Assembly: GCA_030524805.1 (NCBI GenBank)
Contig: JAUNFY010000024.1
Coordinates: 1 to 35,109, forward strand
DNA from: Bacteroidales bacterium
GTDB taxonomy: Bacteria > Bacteroidota > Bacteroidia > Bacteroidales > Muribaculaceae
Direction of reading: 5' to 3'
DNA length: 35,109 nt
The translations under genes were made by a program, and so were the position numbers. Below, piece after piece: positions 25,527 to 33,440 of the stretch (its first letter is position 1; each line of letters begins with the position of its first letter). Below the pieces are notes generated by a model. It had not been told where the DNA came from and did not search any database. It saw nothing but the letters and a program-made list of their open reading frames with translations.

Positions 25527-26866
25527 CAGTTAGCAAAGATGAGATAGCCGAAAGCGGGCAGCTCGGCCGACACGGGAACGACAGTCGCCTCATCAGTGAG
25601 CATATTGGTCATGGATGTTCCGGTAAAGGCAATCGGGAGCTTCACCGAAGCCGGCTGATTTGCCGGATTCGCCACCACGAGCAATTTCCGGCTGCCGTTG
25701 GCAAATCCCAGTATCACCGCATCCTTTGAGGTATAGGTGGTGAGGGAGCCGCCACGCGCCGCGGCGGTCTTCACGAAAGCGGCGTTGATGTCGGCATATA
25801 CCTTTGTCAGTTTGTCGGAAAAAGAGAGTTTCCTATGGGCGTTGCCGAAAAACGAGAGCCGTCCCGACAGGCCTTCCACATCCATCGAAGAATAGATGAG
25901 GGGAGTCTCTCCGGAGAAAGCCGCCAGCAGATATGCGAGCACAGTTCCGTCCGTGCCGCCATACATGGTGGCCACATCGTTTTCAGCCGCCACATCGTGG
26001 TTGAAAGCGTAGCGGAGCATCGACTTTCCCGACGGCACGAGGGCATTGCGCGAAACGATATAGTCGTAAAACCTTGCAGTGTTGCCCGATTTATAAAGGG
26101 AGGTCACGGCATCGGGGAAACCCCAGTCGTAGACCATATCGAAGCCATCGGAATAAAAGGAGGTGTCGTTGGTCTCGGCAAGCATGAAAATGTCGGGGCG
26201 GAGAAGAGTCAGGGCCTCAATATCCTCCTTCCAGAAATCGTGGGGCACGCCATCGGAGTAGTCGCAGCGGAACCCGTCGACGTCGGCCTCCCTCACCCAA
26301 TAACCCATCGCATCGATCATGGCCTCGCGGGTGGATGGAGAGTTGTAGTCGAGCTGCGCCACATCACCCCATGCCGGAGTGGCTGCGATGTTGCCGTCGG
26401 TATCCTTGCGGTAGCGCTCTGGATTGGTAAGGGTCCAGGGATTGTCGAACGCGGTGTGGTTGGCCACCCAGTCGAGAATCACCTTCATGCCCGCGCCATG
26501 AGCGGCCTTCACAAGCTGGCGGAAGTCGTCGATGGAGCCGAGCGCCGGGTCGATCTTCTTATAGTCTTTCACACAATAAGGAGAACCGATGGATTTCAAC
26601 TCCCCTATCTCGTAGGGAGGCATCACCCAAAGGATGTTGACGTTCATGCTTTTTATGCGGGGAATGTCGGCAGTCAGCGCCTTGAGGCATTCTTTGTCGC
26701 CATAAAACCTGGGATTCACCTCATAGAGCACGTCGGCCGGAGTATCCTGACCCGTAGCGGGGACCTCGGGATCGGGGGGCGTCTGCGGCGCATCGTCGGA
26801 ACTGCACGCAGCGGCCATAAAGGTCGCTGCGCCCAGTATCAGAGCATTTATCCTATTGAGATGCAT
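25526..26866 (-). CDS. GH13 alpha-amylase family lipoprotein (SusG-like role)
   Basis: Lipoprotein of 446 aa (lipobox MAAAC, Cys21, followed by SSDD, which may favour surface export). The GH13 barrel starts at about residue 45. Region I is DWVANH (132-137), region II is DGFRCDYSD with nucleophile Asp202, region III has acid Glu231 (MLAETND) and region IV is FNHD with Asp291. It is much shorter than SusG (about 690 aa) and lacks any room for an inserted starch-binding module. It likely makes the first cuts in glucan at the cell surface. Its start is 4 bases after the SusE/F-like stop. Confidence 0.9.
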   Translation of the reverse strand: MHLNRINALILGAATFMAAACSSDDAPQTPPDPEVPATGQDTPADVLYEVNPRFYGDKECLKALTADIPRIKSMNVNILWVMPPYEIGELKSIGSPYCVKDYKKIDPALGSIDDFRQLVKAAHGAGMKVILDWVANHTAFDNPWTLTNPERYRKDTDGNIAATPAWGDVAQLDYNSPSTREAMIDAMGYWVREADVDGFRCDYSDGVPHDFWKEDIEALTLLRPDIFMLAETNDTSFYSDGFDMVYDWGFPDAVTSLYKSGNTARFYDYIVSRNALVPSGKSMLRYAFNHDVAAENDVATMYGGTDGTVLAYLLAAFSGETPLIYSSMDVEGLSGRLSFFGNAHRKLSFSDKLTKVYADINAAFVKTAAARGGSLTTYTSKDAVILGFANGSRKLLVVANPANQPASVKLPIAFTGTSMTNMLTDEATVVPVSAELPAFGYLIFAN

Positions 26867-26870
26867 ATCC

Positions 26871-28319
26871 TCATTTTTGTTCCAGCATGGTGGCGCCGGC
26901 AGCTTCTGCGATGAAGAAGTAGTCGCGGTCGAGAGTGATGTTGGTCACATCATACTGAGTGCCGGCATTATCGTTGAAGATAAGGTTTTCCGACTCACCG
27001 GCTCCCACTACAGGGAATACGAGATATTCCACTCCGTCGATAGTCTCGGTGGAAGAAGCGGCAGCCCCGGGCCAACCGCCGAAGCATTCGGTGTCGCCCC
27101 ACGCATAGATGTAGAAGTCGCTCCATCCGGTGAGGTTCTGCACATACACCTTGTATTCCTTCGATTCGGCAGGAGGAGTGACAGGCTCGTCACCACCGCC
27201 CACGTCGCCGGAGGGCTGGAATGTGGCGGGATCCACCTCAGTGGCCTTCTTGCCGTCGAAACTGAGATATACATCCCTGTCGAGGTTGAACACCACTACG
27301 TCGTCTACCTGCTTGCCATTGCCGTTGTTGAGGATGAGATGCTCCTCCAGACCCTGGTCGCAGTTGGCGGCGCCGAGATCGAAATATTTATATTCCACTC
27401 CGTTCACCTTCTGAGTGCCGGTGACCGCCATGCCGGGCCATGCGCCGTTGACGTCGTTGACAGTACCCCACATGTAGAGGTAGAGGTCGTCCCAGCCGGA
27501 AGTGTCGTATACATACACAGCGTAGCCGTCGTGCTGCACCACGTTGCTCGGGTCGAACTCAAAGACACCATCGGGCGTGATTTCAAGATAATAGTCCTGA
27601 TTGAGAGTTACATTATAGTCGGCAAGCTGTTTTCCGGCACCGTTATTATTGAAGATAAGGTTTTCGTTAAGGCCCTCGTTGTTGACACCAGTGTCGAAAT
27701 ATACATAATCGACGCCATCGATGGAAACTTTGCCTGTGGGCAGCATTCCGGGCCAACCGCCGAATGCCTCGGCATCACCCCACGCATACATGGCCAGTTC
27801 ATCCCAACCGGAGTTGTCGACCACGTAGATCACATAACCGTCGTGTACGATTTCTCCCGGATCGACGGGCTTGTTGAAGTAGTCGGCCCAACGATATACA
27901 ATCACGTTGTCGCGCTGTCCGAGCGCGGGGCTCTGGCGATGGATCACGGTGTCGTTCTGTAGCGAACGCTCCACACCCTGCTCCTTGCTGAAGAAAGTGT
28001 AGCCATCGGCAAGAGTCTTGCCGGCGACGAAATCGGCGGGGTTGAGGTAGATGCCGAATTTGCCATCTGTATCGGGAGCCTTCTCGAGCTGCCAGCGGGG
28101 ATCGCCAACAGCTTCCATGTTGCCGTTGAATTCGCCGATGATGTAAATCTCATCGGTCGGATTAGTGGTCTGAGGCACGATGACCTCAAGGAGCTGGTAT
28201 CCCTCGCGCAGTTCGAAGCGGGGCAGCTCGATGTCGAACACGATCTCTTCCTTGGAGCATGCGGCGAGAAGCGGAAGCAGCATCCACACAAAGAGACGGA
28301 ATATCTTGTTTATATTCAT
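26871..28319 (-). CDS. SusE/SusF-like starch-binding lipoprotein with three CBM26-like modules
   Basis: Lipoprotein of 482 aa (LPLLAAC, Cys21, followed by SKEE). Residues about 27-150 form an N-terminal SusE-like and CBM-like region (DEIYIIGEFNGN). Three repeats follow at about 159-250, 263-358 and 388-472. Each opens with a YxxYVxxxSGW-type strand, then YAWG or YMWG, GxWPG, a VDGVxYxYF-type strand and ENLIFNN, the pattern of CBM26 starch-binding modules, in which the aromatic residues stack on glucose rings. A Gly/Pro-rich linker (370-386) precedes the third. It follows susD after a 9-bp hairpin, and no separate second SusE/F gene exists here. Confidence 0.85.
   Translation of the reverse strand: MNINKIFRLFVWMLLPLLAACSKEEIVFDIELPRFELREGYQLLEVIVPQTTNPTDEIYIIGEFNGNMEAVGDPRWQLEKAPDTDGKFGIYLNPADFVAGKTLADGYTFFSKEQGVERSLQNDTVIHRQSPALGQRDNVIVYRWADYFNKPVDPGEIVHDGYVIYVVDNSGWDELAMYAWGDAEAFGGWPGMLPTGKVSIDGVDYVYFDTGVNNEGLNENLIFNNNGAGKQLADYNVTLNQDYYLEITPDGVFEFDPSNVVQHDGYAVYVYDTSGWDDLYLYMWGTVNDVNGAWPGMAVTGTQKVNGVEYKYFDLGAANCDQGLEEHLILNNGNGKQVDDVVVFNLDRDVYLSFDGKKATEVDPATFQPSGDVGGGDEPVTPPAESKEYKVYVQNLTGWSDFYIYAWGDTECFGGWPGAAASSTETIDGVEYLVFPVVGAGESENLIFNDNAGTQYDVTNITLDRDYFFIAEAAGATMLEQK
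26904..27845 (-). repeat. Three tandem coding repeats (CBM26-like modules)
   Basis: Within the SusE/F-like gene the modules occupy 27570-27845, 27246-27533 and 26904-27158. They share the WG, WPG and LIFN/LILN core residues but have clearly diverged at the base level, which points to old duplications rather than recent slippage. Confidence 0.8.
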
Positions 28320-28345
28320 TTTATACTATTTGTTATGTTGATGGA

Positions 28346-28378
28346 GGCCGAGGGATGAACAGATCGCAGCCCTCGGCC
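28346..28378 (-). promoter_or_regulatory. Intergenic hairpin between susD-like and susE/F-like genes
   Basis: A perfect 9-bp stem, GGCCGAGGG (28346-28354) with CCCTCGGCC (28370-28378), fills the 70-base gap. No T-run follows on the minus strand, so it is more likely an RNA-stabilising or partially terminating element setting the ratio of SusCD to downstream proteins. Confidence 0.6.
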
Positions 28379-28389
28379 GGTCCACTCCG

Positions 28390-30201
28390 TTATTTATAAT
28401 TAGGATTCTGCACAAGGCCGGGATTGACCATAAAAGCCGACTGGGGAAGAGGATACCATTCATACTTGCGGTCGCGCTGAGCGGGGAGCTGACGGCCATC
28501 AGTCTCAGTGGCACGTCCGAAGAACCACCACTGACCCTGGGTGAACTTGTCGAAGCGGCGGAGGTCGGTGCGGCGGCGGCGTCCCTCGTCGAGGAATTCA
28601 AGACCCCATTCCGAGAGCATCCAGTCGAGGTCGAAGGCAGTGAAGCCGGGGCCGGGCTGCTCCACGACGGCAGGATTGGTGAAATAACGTTGACGGACGT
28701 CGTTGACCAGAATCTTGGCCTGATCGGGGTTTCCTGCACGCATCTTGCATTCTGCCAAGGTGTAATAAACCTCTGCAAGGCGGAACTCAACCTGGTCGGA
28801 GTTGCGCCAGTCGAGCCCTGTCGATTCCGGCAGTATGGGGTAGCGGAGCAGACGGAAGCCGGTGTTGGTCATGCCCCAGCGGGGACTCATGACAGGCTCG
28901 AGGTCGCGACCGAGGTTGCTGAACGTGCCGCACTGGTCGACGTAGATGAGCGGCTGGTCCTGAAGGTCGGCGTCGGCGAGCACGTCGGCACCTGTGCTGT
29001 AGTTTTTCTGCGCACCCATAGCGAAGATGCCTTTCCAGTTGCCTGCAGCATCGGAAGAGAAGGGTTGCTTGCGGATGTCGAGGTCGTTCATTCGGTCGAA
29101 GGGAGCGCCGAGCTTGTCGCCATAGTCAAAGATAAAGCTCTTGGCACCGGCCGAACCGTAGGCACTGTTGTTGGGGGCGTAAAGGAGTGTGCCTGTGTTA
29201 TCCTTCGAAGGAGCGATGCAGACGCAGTTCCAGCCCGACTGGTCGCAGGAGTACCCGAACATCTCGTCGTAGTTGTAGGGAAGCATGGGGGTGTCACGGT
29301 TGTTGTTGGTCAGCATACCGGCTTCCATAGCGAAAGCGAACACCACTTCGGGGCAAGTGTTGTTGTCAACACCGTAAATGTCGCGATAGTCGGCGGCAAG
29401 GTTGTAGTTGCCATACTTGCCATCGATTATCTCCTGGCAGAGAGTCGCGCAGTCGTCATATCTGTCGATTCCTGTCCAGAGCTGCGAGTTGAGGAGCAGA
29501 CGCATCTTCAGCATTCTGTTCACACCCTGGTTCATGCGTGTGCGGGTGGAGTTGGAACCGTCTTCCACCGGAAGTTTCTCCCAGCAAGCGTCAAGTTCAT
29601 CGGCCATGAAGTTCCATATCACCTTGCAGCCGGTGTCGAAATCGGCATCAGCCGAGCCGGGAATGTCACCCTTAGTGTCGGTGCAGAGAGGGAGAGCACC
29701 GCCCCAGAGCTCGAAGTTGTTGTAGTAGGCCCATGCGCGTATGGTGCGCAGTTCGGCGATATACTGGTCGAGCAGGTCCTGAGTTACGCCCAGCTTGTCG
29801 GGGTCGAGCTTCTCAAGATCGGCGAGCATTGTGTTGCAGAGGCCGATACATTCCCAGGCACGTTCCCATGCCGAGCGCACGATCTTGGATTCAGAATTCC
29901 ACGTCTGGGTGGAAAGCACGAATTTCTCAGCCTCGTCGTAGCCCCATGCGCCACCATTCCATGACCGCCATGCGATCTGGTCGGCGGGAAACTCATTGAG
30001 ATACCAGAAGTATTCGAGGAAACCGCTCTGTGCGCTTGAATAGATTGCCGCCACAGCGCCGTCGAGACTCTTTTTATTTTGATAATAAGTGGAAGCGTCG
30101 ATGAGGTCGAACGTCTTCTCATCAAGGTTGGTGCACGAAGTCGCGCCTCCAGCCAGCGCGGCAGCGCAGAGCATGCCGCCTATATATTTGATGGTTTTCA
30201 T
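28390..30201 (-). CDS. SusD/RagB family nutrient-binding outer membrane lipoprotein
   Basis: Surface lipoprotein of 603 aa (lipobox GATSC, Cys23) that acts as the lid on the SusC channel. SusD-family features are the N-terminal TNLDEKTFDLIDASTYYQNKKSLDGAVAAIY-type TPR region, a middle region with RAWAYYNNFELWGG, and the C-terminal block RLAEVYYTLAECKMRAGNPDQA followed by ERRRE-like FLDEGRRRRTDLRRFDKF. It starts 18 bases after susC, so the two are co-expressed. Starch or maltooligosaccharide binding is inferred from the amylase and GH97 neighbours. Confidence 0.95.
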   Translation of the reverse strand: MKTIKYIGGMLCAAALAGGATSCTNLDEKTFDLIDASTYYQNKKSLDGAVAAIYSSAQSGFLEYFWYLNEFPADQIAWRSWNGGAWGYDEAEKFVLSTQTWNSESKIVRSAWERAWECIGLCNTMLADLEKLDPDKLGVTQDLLDQYIAELRTIRAWAYYNNFELWGGALPLCTDTKGDIPGSADADFDTGCKVIWNFMADELDACWEKLPVEDGSNSTRTRMNQGVNRMLKMRLLLNSQLWTGIDRYDDCATLCQEIIDGKYGNYNLAADYRDIYGVDNNTCPEVVFAFAMEAGMLTNNNRDTPMLPYNYDEMFGYSCDQSGWNCVCIAPSKDNTGTLLYAPNNSAYGSAGAKSFIFDYGDKLGAPFDRMNDLDIRKQPFSSDAAGNWKGIFAMGAQKNYSTGADVLADADLQDQPLIYVDQCGTFSNLGRDLEPVMSPRWGMTNTGFRLLRYPILPESTGLDWRNSDQVEFRLAEVYYTLAECKMRAGNPDQAKILVNDVRQRYFTNPAVVEQPGPGFTAFDLDWMLSEWGLEFLDEGRRRRTDLRRFDKFTQGQWWFFGRATETDGRQLPAQRDRKYEWYPLPQSAFMVNPGLVQNPNYK

Positions 30202-30219
30202 TGGTAATCACAGATTGAT

Positions 30220-33186
30220 TTAACGGAAACGGAAGGTTACACCCAACGTCAGCGAAGTAGCCGAGGGGTATGCGCTCGACACGTCGACTCCGGGAGTGAT
30301 ACCTGTGGAAGGAACAGCCGAAGGATCGGTGCCGGAGTATTTAGTGAGGGTGAATACATTCTTGGCCGACAGATAGACTCGGAGCGAGTCGAGCAGACGG
30401 CGGTTCTTGAAAGGCACGTTGTAGCCGAGAGTTATGTTCTCGAGTTTGAAGTAGTCGCCTTTCTCGAGGAAGTAGGAAGAAATCACGCCGCCACCGCTCC
30501 AGGTGTCCTTGTCGTCGAGATAAGCGGAGCGAAGCAGGTTGTCGGCGCCGCATCCCTGCAGACCCATGCCATATTTGCGCATGTTGAAGATGTCGAAACC
30601 GAAAGCACCCTGGAACTGCAGCGAGAGGTCGAAGTTGTTCCAGCGCAGGGTGTTTGACCATGTGAGGAAATGCTTCGGAGCGCCGTCGCCGATGTAGCGT
30701 TTGTCTTCTGGAGCTGCGAGAGCTGCGTTGATCACCTCGCCGTCTTTGTTGTAGACGAGCATCTGATGGTTTTCATCGGTGCCGGCATATTCGTAGCCGT
30801 AGAACTGTGCAATCTGGGCGCCTTCCTCGACGCGGAAGAAATATTCGCTTGTGCCTACGCCCGGCTTCTGATAGAGGTCGAGATAAGAGGCCTCGTAGAT
30901 GCTGTTGCTCAGTTTGGTGAGTTTGGTGGTGCCGTAGGAATAGTTGATACCCATGTTCCACTTCACGGGAGTGTTGTCGAGCACATCGCCGTTGAGGGCG
31001 ATTTCGATACCGGTGTTCTTGGTGGTGCCTACGTTGACAAGGATGTTGCTATAGACGTAGGGAGGTTGGGGTGCGGTGTAGTTGTAGAGCAGATCCTGCG
31101 AGCGGCGGTCGAAATATTCAATGCTACCGTTGATGCGGTTGAAGAGCATGAAGTCGACGCCGACGTTGAAGCTGGAAAGTTTCTCCCATCCGAGATTAGG
31201 ATTGGCGTTGGAAGAGGGACGATAGCCGGTGACCCATGAGCCGTCGATGAGGTATGTTCCGTTTGCGCTGTAGGTCGAGATCGACTTGTAGGGGTCGAAG
31301 TCGCTTCGGCCGGTCATACCATAGGAGAAACGGGGCTTGAGGCTCTGGACAGCCTGGCTGTAGTCGGCCATGAAGGGAGTGTTGGCGATTTCCCACGCTA
31401 TTGAAGCGGAGGGGAATGTGCCCCACTTATGGTTGGCACCGAACTTGGTGCTTCCTTCGTGGCGCACGGATACGGAAGCGAAGAGCATGTTGTCCCAGGC
31501 GTAGTTCACGCGAGCGAAGAAACCTGCGAGCGTAGACTGGCTTTTTCCGGCCCACATGTTGGCCTTGCCATCCTTGAGCCACGAACCGGCACCGATGCCC
31601 CACCAGAGCGGGCTGTCGTAGGCGAAGTCGTAGTTGGTGGCGCCCATGCTTTCCCAGTCGGTGCGCTGCCAGGAGAAACCGCCGACGAAGCGGACGTCGT
31701 GGTTATCGTTCTTGAAGCTATAGTTTGCAATCCACTCGAGGCCGTTGGTCCACCACTTCTGATATTCGATGTTGGCGCGACCGGCATAGCCACCCCAGAA
31801 GCTTTCGCCGGAAGTGGAGGGAGTGTAATAGTTGCTCTTGAGGTCGTTGTAGTTGTAGGAGTAAGAGAGAGTCGTGCTCACGGTGTGCAGGTCGTCGTGC
31901 CAGATGTCATACTTCACGTCGGCAGTGCCGAGGATGTAGTTGCGGTGGCCTTCGGAAGTGTTGACCTTGAGCTGCTGCACGGGGTTCTTGATATCAGTGG
32001 GGGAAGTGGGCTGATAGTAGGAGCCGTCTTCCGCATAGACCGGGATAGTCGGGTTCATGCTGAGGGCAGTGTCGAACATGCCGTCGTCGCCCCATTTCTC
32101 GTTGACCTTGCGGGCATTGAGCGATGCAGTGAACTTGAGGTGATTGTCGAGAGTGTTGGCCGACACAGCCGCGCGACCGCCGAATTCCTCGCGACCGCTC
32201 GTGATGTCGAGGCCGTTGGCTTTCTTGTAGTTGACCGATGCTGTGTAGTATCCGCCGCTGGGGAGCGAGCCGTCGATGCTTACATACTGGTTGGTGTCGT
32301 AAGCGACATCGCGGGTGATGAGGTCGTACCAGTCGGTGCTTGCGCCGTAGTCGTTGCCACGGCGTGCGAGACGCCACTCGTAGGGCGAGAGCACTTCAGG
32401 TTTGCGTGTGGCTATCGACATGGCGGCGTAGGAATCGTAGGTGATCACCGGCTTGCCGACTTCGCCGGCACCACGTTTGGTAGTGATAAGGATCACGCCG
32501 TTGGCGCCGCGCGTACCATATATTGCAGCGGATGCGGCGTCTTTCAGCACTGACATCGACTCAATGTCCTGAGGAGCGAGAGTGCGTATGTCGCCGCCCG
32601 CCACGCCATCGATCACGATGAGGGGTCCGTTGCCGGCGCTGAGCGATGTCGCGCCGCGCACCTGGAGATCGGCGGAGCCGTTGGGGTTGGCTGAAGCGGT
32701 GCTCGAGACGTTGAGACCCGCCACCTTGCCCTGGAGCATTTCCATGGCATTGTTCATGGCGCCTTTCTGGAAGTCGTCTTTATTTACCTGCACGATAGAG
32801 CTTGACACCTCGCGGCGGCTCACTGTGCCGTAGCCTACCACGACCACTTCATCGAGCAATTCCACATCCTCGCTCATAGTGACATCTATCACGCTCTGAC
32901 CTTTCACAGATTTCTCCACAGTCTGGAAACCTACCAGGCTGAAAATGAGAGTGCCGTTTTCGGGAACGTTTTTAAGTTCATATCTGCCATCAAGATCGGT
33001 TGCTGTGCCTATGCCCGGTTGACCTTTGACCGCGACAGTGGCTCCGATCACCAAATCTCCGGCCGTGTCGTGGACAGTACCGGTCACCGTCTTGGTCTGC
33101 GCCATCAGTGAAGGAGTGAGCATGAAAGCCATCATCCACGAAAGGCAAACCACTGCGGTGCGTAAGAACCTTGGGTTGATCTTCAT
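30220..33186 (-). CDS. SusC/RagA family TonB-linked outer membrane transporter
   Basis: Outer membrane barrel of 988 aa. A signal peptide covers about residues 1-29 (ends SLMAQ). A carboxypeptidase-regulatory-like domain (about 33-120, TVTGTVHDTAGDLVIGATV) precedes the SusC linker EVVVVGYG and the plug domain, which has LQVRGATSLS, PLIVIDGV and AAIYGTRGANGVILITTKRG. The barrel ends in the aromatic C-terminus VTFRFR used for outer membrane insertion. No STN domain precedes it, so signalling through an anti-sigma factor is not expected, consistent with the separate SusR-like regulator. It would import oligosaccharides produced by the GH13 enzyme. Confidence 0.96.
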   Translation of the reverse strand: MKINPRFLRTAVVCLSWMMAFMLTPSLMAQTKTVTGTVHDTAGDLVIGATVAVKGQPGIGTATDLDGRYELKNVPENGTLIFSLVGFQTVEKSVKGQSVIDVTMSEDVELLDEVVVVGYGTVSRREVSSSIVQVNKDDFQKGAMNNAMEMLQGKVAGLNVSSTASANPNGSADLQVRGATSLSAGNGPLIVIDGVAGGDIRTLAPQDIESMSVLKDAASAAIYGTRGANGVILITTKRGAGEVGKPVITYDSYAAMSIATRKPEVLSPYEWRLARRGNDYGASTDWYDLITRDVAYDTNQYVSIDGSLPSGGYYTASVNYKKANGLDITSGREEFGGRAAVSANTLDNHLKFTASLNARKVNEKWGDDGMFDTALSMNPTIPVYAEDGSYYQPTSPTDIKNPVQQLKVNTSEGHRNYILGTADVKYDIWHDDLHTVSTTLSYSYNYNDLKSNYYTPSTSGESFWGGYAGRANIEYQKWWTNGLEWIANYSFKNDNHDVRFVGGFSWQRTDWESMGATNYDFAYDSPLWWGIGAGSWLKDGKANMWAGKSQSTLAGFFARVNYAWDNMLFASVSVRHEGSTKFGANHKWGTFPSASIAWEIANTPFMADYSQAVQSLKPRFSYGMTGRSDFDPYKSISTYSANGTYLIDGSWVTGYRPSSNANPNLGWEKLSSFNVGVDFMLFNRINGSIEYFDRRSQDLLYNYTAPQPPYVYSNILVNVGTTKNTGIEIALNGDVLDNTPVKWNMGINYSYGTTKLTKLSNSIYEASYLDLYQKPGVGTSEYFFRVEEGAQIAQFYGYEYAGTDENHQMLVYNKDGEVINAALAAPEDKRYIGDGAPKHFLTWSNTLRWNNFDLSLQFQGAFGFDIFNMRKYGMGLQGCGADNLLRSAYLDDKDTWSGGGVISSYFLEKGDYFKLENITLGYNVPFKNRRLLDSLRVYLSAKNVFTLTKYSGTDPSAVPSTGITPGVDVSSAYPSATSLTLGVTFRFR

Positions 33187-33221
33187 TGTGTTTGGGGTTT
33201 TAAGTTATTGTATTAGGTTTA

Positions 33222-33257
33222 GATTTAAAGATTTTTTCAAATTGATTTAAAGATTTT
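33222..33257 (-). repeat. Direct repeat upstream of susC-like gene
   Basis: GATTTAAAGATTTT occurs at 33222-33235 and 33244-33257, 22 bases apart, about two helical turns. It lies 36-71 bases before the susC ATG. Such spacing could serve a dimeric regulator, but it may also lie within the transcribed leader. Confidence 0.45.
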
Positions 33258-33261
33258 CCCG

Positions 33262-33297
33262 AAAAAGATGGGGCGCGATAAAAAATATCCACGCCCC
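33262..33297 (-). terminator. Hairpin with T-run between the regulator and susC
   Basis: GGGGCG (33270-33275) pairs with CGCCCC (33292-33297), and inside it GATA pairs with TATC around an A-rich loop. On the minus strand a T-rich tract (33266-33262) follows. It fits a terminator for the regulator gene 144 bases upstream. It would also form at the very 5' end of the susC message if the candidate -7 element at 33297-33304 is used. Confidence 0.55.
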
Positions 33298-33304
33298 AAA
33301 ATTA
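33297..33304 (-). promoter_or_regulatory. Candidate -7 element of the susC operon
   Basis: The minus strand reads TAATTTTG, an exact match to TAnnTTTG, but the nearest TTTG upstream is 26 bases away instead of about 20. A poor -33 element would suit an activator-dependent promoter. The leader would be about 105 bases. Confidence 0.4.
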
Positions 33305-33440
33305 GTATTAAAAATTCAGAAAAAATATCACAAAAACTTAAATCTAAACAACATCAAAACACAACTTCTTGGTAATCAGATACATAAAACATCCATCTTC
33401 AAGGCTTTTTCAAAGTGGATTTCGGGGCATCGTGGGCCCC

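Noticed and set aside
26904-27845. Repeats considered as a possible CRISPR-like array
   Set aside because: Units are about 250-290 bases, diverged and fully coding as carbohydrate-binding modules.
26856-27962. Long plus-strand open frame opposite the SusE/F-like gene
   Set aside because: Antisense shadow of the repeated modules, with hydrophobic-looking translation but no coherent membrane pattern.
31429-32553. Long plus-strand open frame opposite the susC-like gene
   Set aside because: Antisense shadow of a well supported gene.
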